Below are positions 1-5,635 of a stretch of 7,596 nucleotides of DNA, piece after piece (the first letter of the stretch is position 1; each line of letters starts with the position of its first letter). The position numbers and the translations under genes were made by a program. Source of the DNA: Bifidobacterium breve (GTDB lineage: Bacteria > Actinomycetota > Acidimicrobiia > Acidimicrobiales > Ilumatobacteraceae). Below the pieces are notes generated by a model, which had not been told where the DNA came from, searched no databases, and worked only from the letters and a program-made list of their open reading frames with translations. Where the stretch lies: the NCBI GenBank assembly GCA_945889575.1, contig CAMDBY010000081.1, positions 1-7,596 of the forward strand, read 5' to 3'.

Positions 1-267
1 GGTGCTGTGTATGTGTTGAAGAAAGAAGAGGGTGGCCGTCATAAGCCGTTCTTTAATAACTATCGTCCACAGTTTTTCTTTCGTACGACTGACGTGACTG
101 GAACTGTTCAGTTGCCTGCTGGTACTGAAATGGTGATGCCTGGTGACAATGTCAACATGATTGTTGAGTTGGGTAAGCCAATTGCTATGGACGAAGGTCT
201 TCGTTTCGCTATTCGTGAAGGTGGCCGTACTGTTGGTGCTGGCCAAGTCACAAAGATTTTGAAGTAG
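1..267 (+). CDS. tuf: Elongation factor Tu, C-terminal part (5' end outside window)
   Basis: EF-Tu is the GTPase that carries aminoacyl-tRNA to the ribosomal A site in the cytoplasm. Only the last 88 residues are present, reading in frame from base 1 and ending at TAG 265-267. They cover domain 3, the C-terminal beta-barrel that contacts tRNA and EF-Ts. Diagnostic stretches are GGRHKPFFNNYRPQFFFRT, then VQLPAGTEMVMPGDN, then the terminal FAIREGGRTVGAGQV, all close to the family consensus. The GTPase domain lies upstream of the window. rpsJ starts 6 bases after the stop, so the two are very likely cotranscribed, as in str operons that end tuf-rpsJ. Codons are biased to GGT, CGT and GTT, as expected for a very highly expressed gene. 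Identification is secure. Whether there is a second tuf copy cannot be told from here. Confidence 0.98.
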   Translation, partial: GAVYVLKKEEGGRHKPFFNNYRPQFFFRTTDVTGTVQLPAGTEMVMPGDNVNMIVELGKPIAMDEGLRFAIREGGRTVGAGQVTKILK

Positions 268-273
268 ATCAAG

Positions 274-588
274 ATGGCAAGCAACAGCATCCGTATCCGC
301 CTCAAGGCATTCGATCACGACATCATTGATAAGTCGACTCGAATGATTGTTGAAACAGTGCTCCGCACAAATGCAAAAATCCGTGGGCCAATTCCATTGC
401 CAACAGACAAGCATCGTTTCACTGTTATTCGTGGACCCCACATTGACAAGGACTCACGCGAGCACTTCGAGATGCGTATCCACAAGCGCCTTATTGACAT
501 TGTCGAGCCAAACAGCAAGACCATCGATTCGCTTCAGCGCATCGAATTGCCAGCCGGCGTTGATATCGAGATCAAAATCCAGGGATAA
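274..588 (+). CDS. rpsJ: 30S ribosomal protein S10 (uS10, NusE)
   Basis: S10 is a small-subunit head protein. As NusE it also pairs with NusB and NusG in transcription antitermination and transcription-translation coupling. The 104-residue product is the normal length (about 102). It carries the family signature RIRLKAFDHDIID near the start, RGPIPLPTDKHRFTVIRGPH in the extended loop region (about residues 37-56), and HKRLIDIVEPNSKTIDSL (about 70-87). The ATG follows the tuf stop by 6 bases and the Shine-Dalgarno match is weak, so translation may be coupled to tuf. Unlike the classical S10 operon, where rpsJ leads rplC, it is followed here by a strong terminator and three unrelated genes. It therefore behaves as the last gene of the tuf transcription unit. 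Family identity is certain. The operon placement is read directly from the sequence. Confidence 0.99.
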   Translation: MASNSIRIRLKAFDHDIIDKSTRMIVETVLRTNAKIRGPIPLPTDKHRFTVIRGPHIDKDSREHFEMRIHKRLIDIVEPNSKTIDSLQRIELPAGVDIEIKIQG

Positions 589-613
589 TTTTCCCGGACA
601 ATTCATTGTCTTT

Positions 614-650
614 CAAAAGGCACGACCCACTGGGTCGTGCCTTTTGCATT
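614..650 (+). terminator. Intrinsic terminator closing the tuf-rpsJ unit
   Basis: An uninterrupted inverted repeat pairs 614-628 with 632-646 around an ACT loop. The inner ten pairs (619-628 with 632-641) are GC-rich, and an A4 run on the 5' side pairs with the T4 run at 642-645, followed by more T-rich sequence. This is a textbook Rho-independent terminator 26 bases past the rpsJ stop. A short hairpin (597-602 with 605-610) lies just upstream. The A-tract on the left arm means the element would also work on the opposite strand. It should isolate tuf-rpsJ from the protease gene downstream. Confidence 0.93.
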
Positions 651-701
651 TCTTAGGAAATTCTTGCGATTTCTGCTGCAGGTTCTGAACCAATTTGGGT
701 A

Positions 702-713
702 GATACTTAAGTC
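702..713 (+). promoter_or_regulatory. Possible -10 element for a leaderless htrA transcript
   Basis: Between the rpsJ terminator and the protease ATG at 714 there is no Shine-Dalgarno sequence. GATACT at 702-707 matches four of six bases of the TATAAT consensus, and its 3' end lies 6 bases before the ATG. Transcription would then start at or next to the start codon, giving a leaderless mRNA, which is common in Actinomycetota. I see no convincing -35 box at the usual spacing. This is a weak call that rests mainly on the missing ribosome binding site and on the need for a promoter after the terminator. Confidence 0.3.
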
Positions 714-1826
714 ATGAGTTTTGATTCCCATTGGGCCGATACCCCTCCTGCAGCCCCCACTGCACGTCCCCGCAGCAATCGCGTTGTTGCGCTTCTCCTT
801 GTGTTGGCAATGTCTGTCGGTGGGGGAATAGTCGGTGGCCTTATCGGGGCTAGTACAACTGATAGTTCATCAAATGGTGGGCCACTAGTAACGGCAGCTC
901 CTCTCAAGCCAGAAAATATTGGCAAAACGGATATCGCACGTGCAGCAGCAACCATTGCGCCAAGCATTGTCACCATCGACAGCCTCTCGGGCTCAGGTGA
1001 ATCGGTTGGTACCGGAATCATCGTGACCAGTGATGGTGAGATACTCACTAACAATCACGTTGTTGAAGGCTCTACAAGTGTTCGTGTTCGCTTGAACGGG
1101 ACAACTGCACCCATCATGGCAAAAGTTCTTGCAACAGACGCAGGCAACGATCTGGCACTGATCAAGTTGGTGAATGCGACGGGACTTACTGCAGCAACGT
1201 TTGCTGACTCTGAAAGCATCGCTGTTGGCGACCCTGTTGTTGCTGTTGGCTACGCACTTGCGCTTGATGGTGGCCCTAGCGTCACTTCGGGAATTGTTTC
1301 AGCTCTCAACAGAACCCTCACTGATAGCAATGGTGCATTGAATGGTCTCATCCAAACTGATGCAGCAATTTCTTCAGGTAACTCTGGAGGACCACTTATT
1401 AACTTGAATGGTCAGGTCGTTGGCATCAACACTGCAGTGGCAAACGGCAACAGCAGTACTGCAGCCAACAATATCGGTTTTGCAATTGGTGTGGCAGAAG
1501 TGCAACGTGTTGCTGCTCTCTTGCGTGCTGATGCAGGCGGTGCAGTTCGTGCACAGGGTTACCTTGGTATCTCGCTTACTGATCGCAAAGATGGCGGTGC
1601 GGGTGCAGTTATTTCTGAAGTGCAAGCTGATTCTCCTGCTAACAAGGCCGGTTTAAAAGTAAATGACATCGTCTTGGAGATCAATGGCCAAGCCATAACG
1701 GGCCAAGGTGCGCTCATCGCGATAGTTCGCGACTCTGCACCTGGTGATGTCATCAAAATCAAAGTGGAACGTGATGGCGTTGCGAAGGATTTGACAGCGA
1801 CATTGGTCGCGCGTCCGAAAGAATAA
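714..1826 (+). CDS. htrA: HtrA/DegP-type S1C serine protease, membrane-anchored, one PDZ domain
   Basis: This is a 370-residue ATP-independent serine endoprotease of the HtrA (S1C) family, which degrades or refolds damaged envelope proteins. Residues 1-22 are a Pro- and Arg-containing cytoplasmic tail, and residues 24-46 form one hydrophobic segment with a Gly-rich end (signal anchor), so the protease domain should face outside the membrane. A low-complexity Ser/Gly linker follows. The chymotrypsin-like domain covers about 70-270, with the complete triad: His115 in LTNNHVVEG, Asp146 in GNDLALIK, and Ser224 in SSGNSGGPL. A single PDZ domain lies at about 281-366, starting YLGISL and containing SPANKAGLKVNDIVLEINGQ. 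The layout matches actinobacterial HtrA/PepD-like proteins. The ATG at 714 is the only start that keeps the short cytoplasmic tail, and no ribosome binding site precedes it. It lies between a terminator and a lipid-type ligase, so its genomic context does not reveal a specific substrate. No recognisable terminator follows it. Confidence 0.94.
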   Translation: MSFDSHWADTPPAAPTARPRSNRVVALLLVLAMSVGGGIVGGLIGASTTDSSSNGGPLVTAAPLKPENIGKTDIARAAATIAPSIVTIDSLSGSGESVGTGIIVTSDGEILTNNHVVEGSTSVRVRLNGTTAPIMAKVLATDAGNDLALIKLVNATGLTAATFADSESIAVGDPVVAVGYALALDGGPSVTSGIVSALNRTLTDSNGALNGLIQTDAAISSGNSGGPLINLNGQVVGINTAVANGNSSTAANNIGFAIGVAEVQRVAALLRADAGGAVRAQGYLGISLTDRKDGGAGAVISEVQADSPANKAGLKVNDIVLEINGQAITGQGALIAIVRDSAPGDVIKIKVERDGVAKDLTATLVARPKE

Positions 1827-1859
1827 TTACAGCGCGTTTTATAGCGCAATAAGCGGAAA

Positions 1860-1916
1860 CTCTCCGATGGTAGAGCCCCCTCTGAATCAATGGCAGTATT
1901 CAGCGGGGGAAATTAT
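1860..1916 (+). promoter_or_regulatory. Tandem hairpins; the second covers the ribosome binding site of the acyl-CoA synthetase
   Basis: Two adjacent stem-loops sit immediately upstream of the ligase start. The first pairs 1860-1865 with 1869-1875 (CTCTCC with GGTAGAG, one bulged T, GAT loop). The second pairs 1876-1887 with 1898-1909: five C-G pairs, one T/C mismatch (1881/1904), six more pairs, and a 10-base loop at 1888-1897. The right arm is the G-run of GGGGGA at 1905-1910, the only Shine-Dalgarno-like sequence, 6 bases before ATG 1917. If the hairpin forms in mRNA the ribosome binding site is masked. No T-run follows, so it is not an intrinsic terminator. It does not match any riboswitch class that I can recall. 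The pairing is read from sequence; regulation is inferred. Confidence 0.55.
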
Positions 1917-3536
1917 ATGAACATGCATTTTGCGACGATTTGGGAATCGTATGCCGATCAGTTGGGTGACGTGCCAGCTGTGATTGACGGAGACAAGCGA
2001 CTGTCATGGTCGCAATATGACGACCGTGCAGCACGTATCGCTGCAGCATTGACAGCGGCCGGTTTAGGGCCAGATGATAAATCTGGGTTGTATCTATACA
2101 ACAGTGCTGAATATTTAGAAGCTCATTACGCATCGTTCAAACAACGCGTAGTGCCGATCAACGTCAATTTTCGATATCTCGGAAATGAACTTGAGTACTT
2201 ACTAGACAATGCGGACTGTAAAGCGTTGTTCTATCACGCATCTCTTGCAGACAGAGTTGCCGAAGTTGTAGGCAAGTTGCCCTTACTCCGACTCATTGTC
2301 GAAGTTGATGATGGTCCGGCAACAGCAGTCGTGCCCGGTCGAGTTAAATATGAAGATCTGATTTCTGCTAATGAACCAGCACCACGCATAGAGCGTTCAG
2401 GTGATGACATATACATGCTGTACACGGGCGGAACAACGGGAATGCCAAAAGGCGTGATGTACACCATGGGAAGCCATACGTCGCAGTTTGTTGGGAACGG
2501 TCTTGTTGCATTGGGTCTGCCGCTCACCGACGATTGGCGCGAGCTTGCACCACTGTTGAGTGAAGTAAGAAAGCGTGATGGTACATACGTTGTAGTTCCG
2601 TGTTGCCCGCTGATGCACGGAACAGGTATGTGGATTGGTGCAATGATTCCCCACGCAGTTGCAGGCACTGTGGCAATTTTGCAGAATCGCAAGTTTGATG
2701 CAGATGAATTGTTGTCGCTCGTCGAAACTGAACGCGTGCAGAACGTTGTCATTGTCGGAGATGCATTTGCTCGGCCGATTGCTGACGCTCTTGATGCTGC
2801 GCAACGAGCAGGGAAGAAGTACGACACATCTTCACTAACTCGGATGGTTTCATCTGGTGTGATGTGGACGACAGAGTTGAAACGGCGTCTCATTGATCAC
2901 ATTCCACAAATTGCGTTACTAGATGCGATGGGAAGCACGGAAGGCAGTATGGGCTCGAGTGTGATGATGAAGGATATGCCTGCAGAGACTGCGGTTTTTA
3001 TGGTTAATCCAACCACAAAGCTGTTTGATGACGAAGACAACGAAGTATTACCGGGCAGTGGTGGAACAGGGAAAGTGGCAAGCGGTGGCCATGTGCCAAT
3101 TGGGTACTTCAAAGATCCAGAGAAATCAGCGCGCACGTTTCGCACGATTGGTGGTGTGAATTATTCATTCCCTGGTGACCTCGGAACGTATGATCAAAAT
3201 GGAAGCCTCATTTTGCTCGGCCGCGGTAGTCAAGTGATCAATACTGCGGGAGAGAAAGTATTTCCCGAGGAAGTTGAAGAAGCTGTCAAGCGCAATGTTG
3301 GTGTTCGTGACTGTTTGGTTGTTGGTCTTCCCGATGAGAAGTTCGGACAAATAGTTGTTGCCGTTGCTTCGGTAGATGCTGGAGTCACGTTGACTGAAGC
3401 AGATGTTATTGCATCAGTGAAGAAACAGTTGTCTGGTTACAAGGCACCCAAACGAGTCGTGTTCGTTTCTGAAGTACCGCGTGCACCAAATGGAAAAGCA
3501 GATTATCCGGGTGCTCGCGCCCTAGCTGAAAAGTAA
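1917..3536 (+). CDS. FadD-family acyl-CoA synthetase (AMP-forming)
   Basis: This 539-residue enzyme of the ANL adenylate-forming superfamily should activate a carboxylic acid with ATP to an acyl-AMP and then transfer it to CoA. The core motifs are intact: the P-loop YTGGTTGMPKG at about 169-179, MGSTEG at 338-343, PGD at 419-421, the hinge region GRGSQVINTAGEKVFPEEVEEAV from about 435, and PNGK at 524-527 with the catalytic lysine 527. The stretches NVNFRYLGNELEYLLDNAD, MLYTGGTTGMPKGVM and VGDAFARPIADAL resemble, from memory, actinobacterial FadD19/FadD3-like ligases acting on steroid side chains or fatty acids. The substrate is not provable here. ATG 1917 is chosen because GGGGGA lies 6 bases upstream. 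An in-frame ATG at 1890 would add 9 residues, but it lies in a hairpin loop and has no ribosome binding site; ATG 1923 is also possible. The hydrolase starts 7 bases after its stop. Confidence 0.92.
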   Translation: MNMHFATIWESYADQLGDVPAVIDGDKRLSWSQYDDRAARIAAALTAAGLGPDDKSGLYLYNSAEYLEAHYASFKQRVVPINVNFRYLGNELEYLLDNADCKALFYHASLADRVAEVVGKLPLLRLIVEVDDGPATAVVPGRVKYEDLISANEPAPRIERSGDDIYMLYTGGTTGMPKGVMYTMGSHTSQFVGNGLVALGLPLTDDWRELAPLLSEVRKRDGTYVVVPCCPLMHGTGMWIGAMIPHAVAGTVAILQNRKFDADELLSLVETERVQNVVIVGDAFARPIADALDAAQRAGKKYDTSSLTRMVSSGVMWTTELKRRLIDHIPQIALLDAMGSTEGSMGSSVMMKDMPAETAVFMVNPTTKLFDDEDNEVLPGSGGTGKVASGGHVPIGYFKDPEKSARTFRTIGGVNYSFPGDLGTYDQNGSLILLGRGSQVINTAGEKVFPEEVEEAVKRNVGVRDCLVVGLPDEKFGQIVVAVASVDAGVTLTEADVIASVKKQLSGYKAPKRVVFVSEVPRAPNGKADYPGARALAEK

Positions 3537-3543
3537 AACATTC

Positions 3544-4743
3544 ATGGATCATCTTGATGCACATCTCGGAGGACAACGCCCCTTTGGTTTGAACTACTGG
3601 CCACTGCCAGAAGATGCACCGTCAGTTGATATTCCACGCGAATCAATTCGCTTGGTCACGCCCGATGGTGCATTGGTACGTGGACTTTTGTGGACACCAC
3701 CAAACGGCAAATGGAAAACTGCTGTGATCTTGTCGCATCCCCGTGGCGATTTCAGTGTGCATTACGCATGCCCATTGTTAGCAGCAGCCGGTTATGCAGT
3801 GTTTGGTTTTTCAACTCGGTATCTCAACAACGACACTGACTGCTTGCACGAAAATTGCATTATCGATGTAAAAGTTGCTCACGATGAAATGAAACGTCGT
3901 GGTGCAGAGTCGGTCATCTTGCTCGGTAACTCAGGCGGTGGGTCGCTCATGGCAATGGCTCATGCTGAATTAGGAATCGGTGACGGTTGGGTAGGCATGG
4001 CGGCTCATCCCGGCGAAGGCGTTTTTATGCTGCAAGTCATCGACCCGTCGGTGGCTGATGAAAACGACCCGTTCAGCCGAGTGCCAGAACTTGATATGTA
4101 CAACCCGGATAACGGATGGCGCCCGTGGCCAGAACCAAGCTCCTATGACCTCGACTGGCTGGCGAAGTATCGACAGGCTCAAATTGCTCGGGTGGCCAGA
4201 ATTGATGCCATCGCCAAGCAGGCCATTGCCGATGCTGACACTGCCGGAACAGCCCTGAAGGAAATTCACAAAGACACAAACTTAGAGACGTGGCGCGACC
4301 AACGGGCCCGCCGAGTCTTCACGAAATACCACACGATCTATCGAACATTGGCAAATCCGGTCTATCTCGACCTGTCATTAGAGCCAGATGAGCGCCCGAT
4401 GGGGTCACTTTTCGCCTTTCCAGACCCTTTTGAGGCCAATTATGGCCGCGGCGGGCTGGCTCGCACAATGACCTCTCGCGGGTGGCTGAGCACCTGGTCG
4501 GGGCTCTCTAGCCACGCCAAACTGGCAGACACCATGCCTCATATCAAGGTTCCGACCCTGCTGTTGCACCCCACGGCGGACACGGAAATCCGTATCAGGG
4601 AAGCAAAAGAAATCGTGGCCGCCTCAGGGGCAGCTGACTCCACATATGTAGAAATGAAGGGTGCGCCTCATTATCTCGAAGGCCGTCGCATCGAAGCTCT
4701 CGAAATTGTGGCCGACTGGATTGAGAAGCGCTTCCCTCGGTAA
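3544..4743 (+). CDS. Alpha/beta hydrolase with a large cap insertion, substrate unknown
   Basis: This is a 399-residue cytoplasmic alpha/beta-hydrolase-fold protein; no signal peptide is visible. The putative triad is Ser130 in the nucleophile elbow LLGNSGGGSL, Asp346 in LLLHPTADTEIR, and His376 in KGAPHYLEG. The strand-loop VILSHPRGDFSVHY (61-74) is the likely oxyanion region. About 165-330 is a long, largely helical insertion between the nucleophile and the acid, which would form a cap over the active site and set specificity. Such proteins can be esterases, lactonases or C-C hydrolases; I cannot choose between them. The ATG lies 7 bases after the ligase stop and lacks a clear ribosome binding site, suggesting translational coupling and a shared pathway, for example ester cleavage followed by CoA activation. 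Codon use changes part way: 9 of 20 glycines up to residue 159 are GGT, but only 1 of the 11 later ones is, and 5 of those are GGG. Confidence 0.88.
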   Translation: MDHLDAHLGGQRPFGLNYWPLPEDAPSVDIPRESIRLVTPDGALVRGLLWTPPNGKWKTAVILSHPRGDFSVHYACPLLAAAGYAVFGFSTRYLNNDTDCLHENCIIDVKVAHDEMKRRGAESVILLGNSGGGSLMAMAHAELGIGDGWVGMAAHPGEGVFMLQVIDPSVADENDPFSRVPELDMYNPDNGWRPWPEPSSYDLDWLAKYRQAQIARVARIDAIAKQAIADADTAGTALKEIHKDTNLETWRDQRARRVFTKYHTIYRTLANPVYLDLSLEPDERPMGSLFAFPDPFEANYGRGGLARTMTSRGWLSTWSGLSSHAKLADTMPHIKVPTLLLHPTADTEIRIREAKEIVAASGAADSTYVEMKGAPHYLEGRRIEALEIVADWIEKRFPR

Positions 4744-4805
4744 ATCACTCGGCCGTTCCCATGTGGATTAGCCAAAACTGCCGATAGCGTTCCTAGTCCG
4801 TGCGA

Positions 4806-4823
4806 TTCGGGTATTAACCCGAA
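4806..4823 (+). repeat. Inverted repeat TTCGGGT-ATTA-ACCCGAA in the rplC leader
   Basis: Seven perfect base pairs (4806-4812 with 4817-4823) enclose an ATTA loop. No T-run follows on either strand, so it is not an intrinsic terminator. It could be an RNA hairpin in the leader or a binding site for a dimeric DNA-binding protein near the promoter. The sequence alone does not choose between these. Confidence 0.6.
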
Positions 4824-4830
4824 AAGCTAG

Positions 4831-4880
4831 ATCGACCGTCGAAGACACAAAAAAATAATCGACGTCCGTGAAGGCCACAA
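4831..4880 (+). repeat. Imperfect direct repeat in the rplC leader
   Basis: Two copies of a shared order of blocks, ATCGAC, CGT, GAAG and CACAA, occur at 4831-4850 and 4858-4880. They differ by small insertions (a GTC between the first two blocks and an extra base later in copy two). The second copy begins 27 bases after the first. An A-rich spacer lies between them. This may be a duplicated protein- or RNA-binding site, or a chance or slippage duplication. Confidence 0.45.
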
Positions 4881-4923
4881 CGCTGCAAAGCAGAGTGGAA
4901 CCACACGGCAACACCCAGACACG

Positions 4924-4953
4924 TGCTCCGTTAACAGAAATGTTCTCGGAGCA
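4924..4953 (+). promoter_or_regulatory. GAAA-capped stem-loop in the rplC leader
   Basis: The outer stem TGCTCCG (4924-4930) pairs with CGGAGCA (4947-4953). A 2x2 internal loop (TT/CT) follows, then AACA (4933-4936) pairs with TGTT (4941-4944) around a GAAA tetraloop at 4937-4940. The GNRA tetraloop and the symmetric internal loop make a real RNA structure likely. It lies 38 bases before the rplC ATG and does not cover the ribosome binding site. It could be a recognition site for a ribosomal protein regulator such as L4, which is inference from how this operon is controlled in other bacteria. Confidence 0.55.
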
Positions 4954-4991
4954 TTTGCGTGAATAACCAAACGAGAAAAAGGGTTGCCGCC

Positions 4992-5630
4992 ATGGCACAA
5001 AAAGCGATCGTCGGCGAAAAAGTCGGCATGACACAAGTGTGGGGAGATGACCAACGAGTCATCCCCGTCACAGTGCTGCGCGTAGAGCCAGTACGTGTTG
5101 TCCAGGTCAAAACAAATGACCGCGACGGATACACCGCGTTACAAGTTACATACGGACACAAAAGTGCCACCAAGCTCAGCAAGCCTGAGCAAGGACACTT
5201 TGCGTCAGCAAACGTCGAAGCGGGCCGCCGCCTCGTCGAACTACGCCTCGACTCTGTCGATGGCTTCGTTGTCGGACAAGAGATCGCAGCTGATCTTCTT
5301 GCACCGGGCGAAATAGTCGACGTCACAGCGGTCAGCCGAGGTAAAGGTTTTGCTGGTGGTATGAAGCGTCACAACTTCAGCGGCCAGGGTGCAAGCCACG
5401 GTAACCATAAGCACCATCGTGCTCCTGGTTCCATCGGTTCATGCTCATTCCCAGGTCGTGTATTCAAAGGTCTCAGAATGGCTGGCCACATGGGTCATGA
5501 GCAAGTCACCACTCTCAATCTTGAAGTGGTGCAAAGCGATCCAGAGCGCGGTCTCATTTTGATTAAGGGTTCTATTCCTGGCCCGAACGGTGGCGTTGTC
5601 ATCGTGCGTAACGCAGTGAAGGCGAAGTAA
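4992..5630 (+). CDS. rplC: 50S ribosomal protein L3 (uL3)
   Basis: L3 is an early-assembly large-subunit protein that reaches towards the peptidyl transferase centre. The 212-residue product (E. coli 209) begins MAQKAIVGEKVGMTQVW and carries the conserved core SRGKGFAGGMKRHNFSGQGASHGNHKHHRAPGSIG at about 115-149, then PGRVFKGLRMAGHMG. ATG 4992 is chosen over an in-frame GTG at 4959 because AAAAAGGG lies 8 bases upstream and the resulting N-terminus matches the family. At the site of the methylated Gln150 of E. coli L3 this protein has Ser, around residue 152, so the PrmB modification is not expected. Codon use is split: before residue 117 none of 10 glycines is GGT, while from residue 117 on 14 of 18 are. 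It leads the rplC-rplD-rplW-rplB-rpsS run, with rplD 5 bases downstream. Confidence 0.98.
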   Translation: MAQKAIVGEKVGMTQVWGDDQRVIPVTVLRVEPVRVVQVKTNDRDGYTALQVTYGHKSATKLSKPEQGHFASANVEAGRRLVELRLDSVDGFVVGQEIAADLLAPGEIVDVTAVSRGKGFAGGMKRHNFSGQGASHGNHKHHRAPGSIGSCSFPGRVFKGLRMAGHMGHEQVTTLNLEVVQSDPERGLILIKGSIPGPNGGVVIVRNAVKAK

Positions 5631-5635
5631 TTCCG

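Larger units (their letters stand above)
4744..4991 (+). promoter_or_regulatory. Gene-free leader and promoter region of the rplC operon
   Basis: The 248 bases between the hydrolase stop and the rplC ATG hold no convincing gene. They do hold two strong stem-loops, a weak 4-bp hairpin (4883-4886 with 4890-4893), an imperfect direct repeat, and a ribosome binding site (AAAAAGGG at 4976-4983, 8 bases before the ATG). A fresh promoter is expected because the S10-type operon restarts here. TAGCGT at 4785-4790 fits TANNNT but has no good -35, so I do not assign a start site. No terminator for the hydrolase transcript is evident, so readthrough into rplC is possible. In other bacteria the leader of this operon is bound by L4 for autoregulation. 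This region is in the right place for such control, but that is inference. Confidence 0.5.

Noticed and set aside
1832..1847. GCGC-GTTTTATA-GCGC as a terminator after htrA
   Set aside because: Only four base pairs and no following T-run; too weak to call.
1890..1916. Upstream ATG giving a 9-residue longer acyl-CoA synthetase
   Set aside because: It lies in the hairpin loop without a ribosome binding site. ATG 1917 has GGGGGA at good spacing and gives a family-like N-terminus.
1860..1916. Known riboswitch (fluoride, TPP, glycine, ZTP types considered)
   Set aside because: The conserved bases of these classes as I remember them are not present, so only a generic RBS-masking hairpin is claimed.
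2234..2893. 219-codon open frame on the - strand inside the acyl-CoA synthetase
   Set aside because: It is antisense to a well-supported enzyme with all core motifs; the composition is Ser/Arg/Thr-rich with no domain pattern.
4959..4991. In-frame GTG start adding 11 residues to L3
   Set aside because: No ribosome binding site precedes it, and the added residues do not resemble any L3 N-terminus; AAAAAGGG fits ATG 4992.
589..4991. Insertion by a mobile element or integron
   Set aside because: No transposase, integrase, flanking direct repeats or attachment site could be found at either edge of the three-gene block.
4768..5054. Short - strand frames covering the rplC leader
   Set aside because: Overlapping frames compete in the same stretch, none has a ribosome binding site or recognisable motif, and they run into rplC. 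The leader structures explain the region better.
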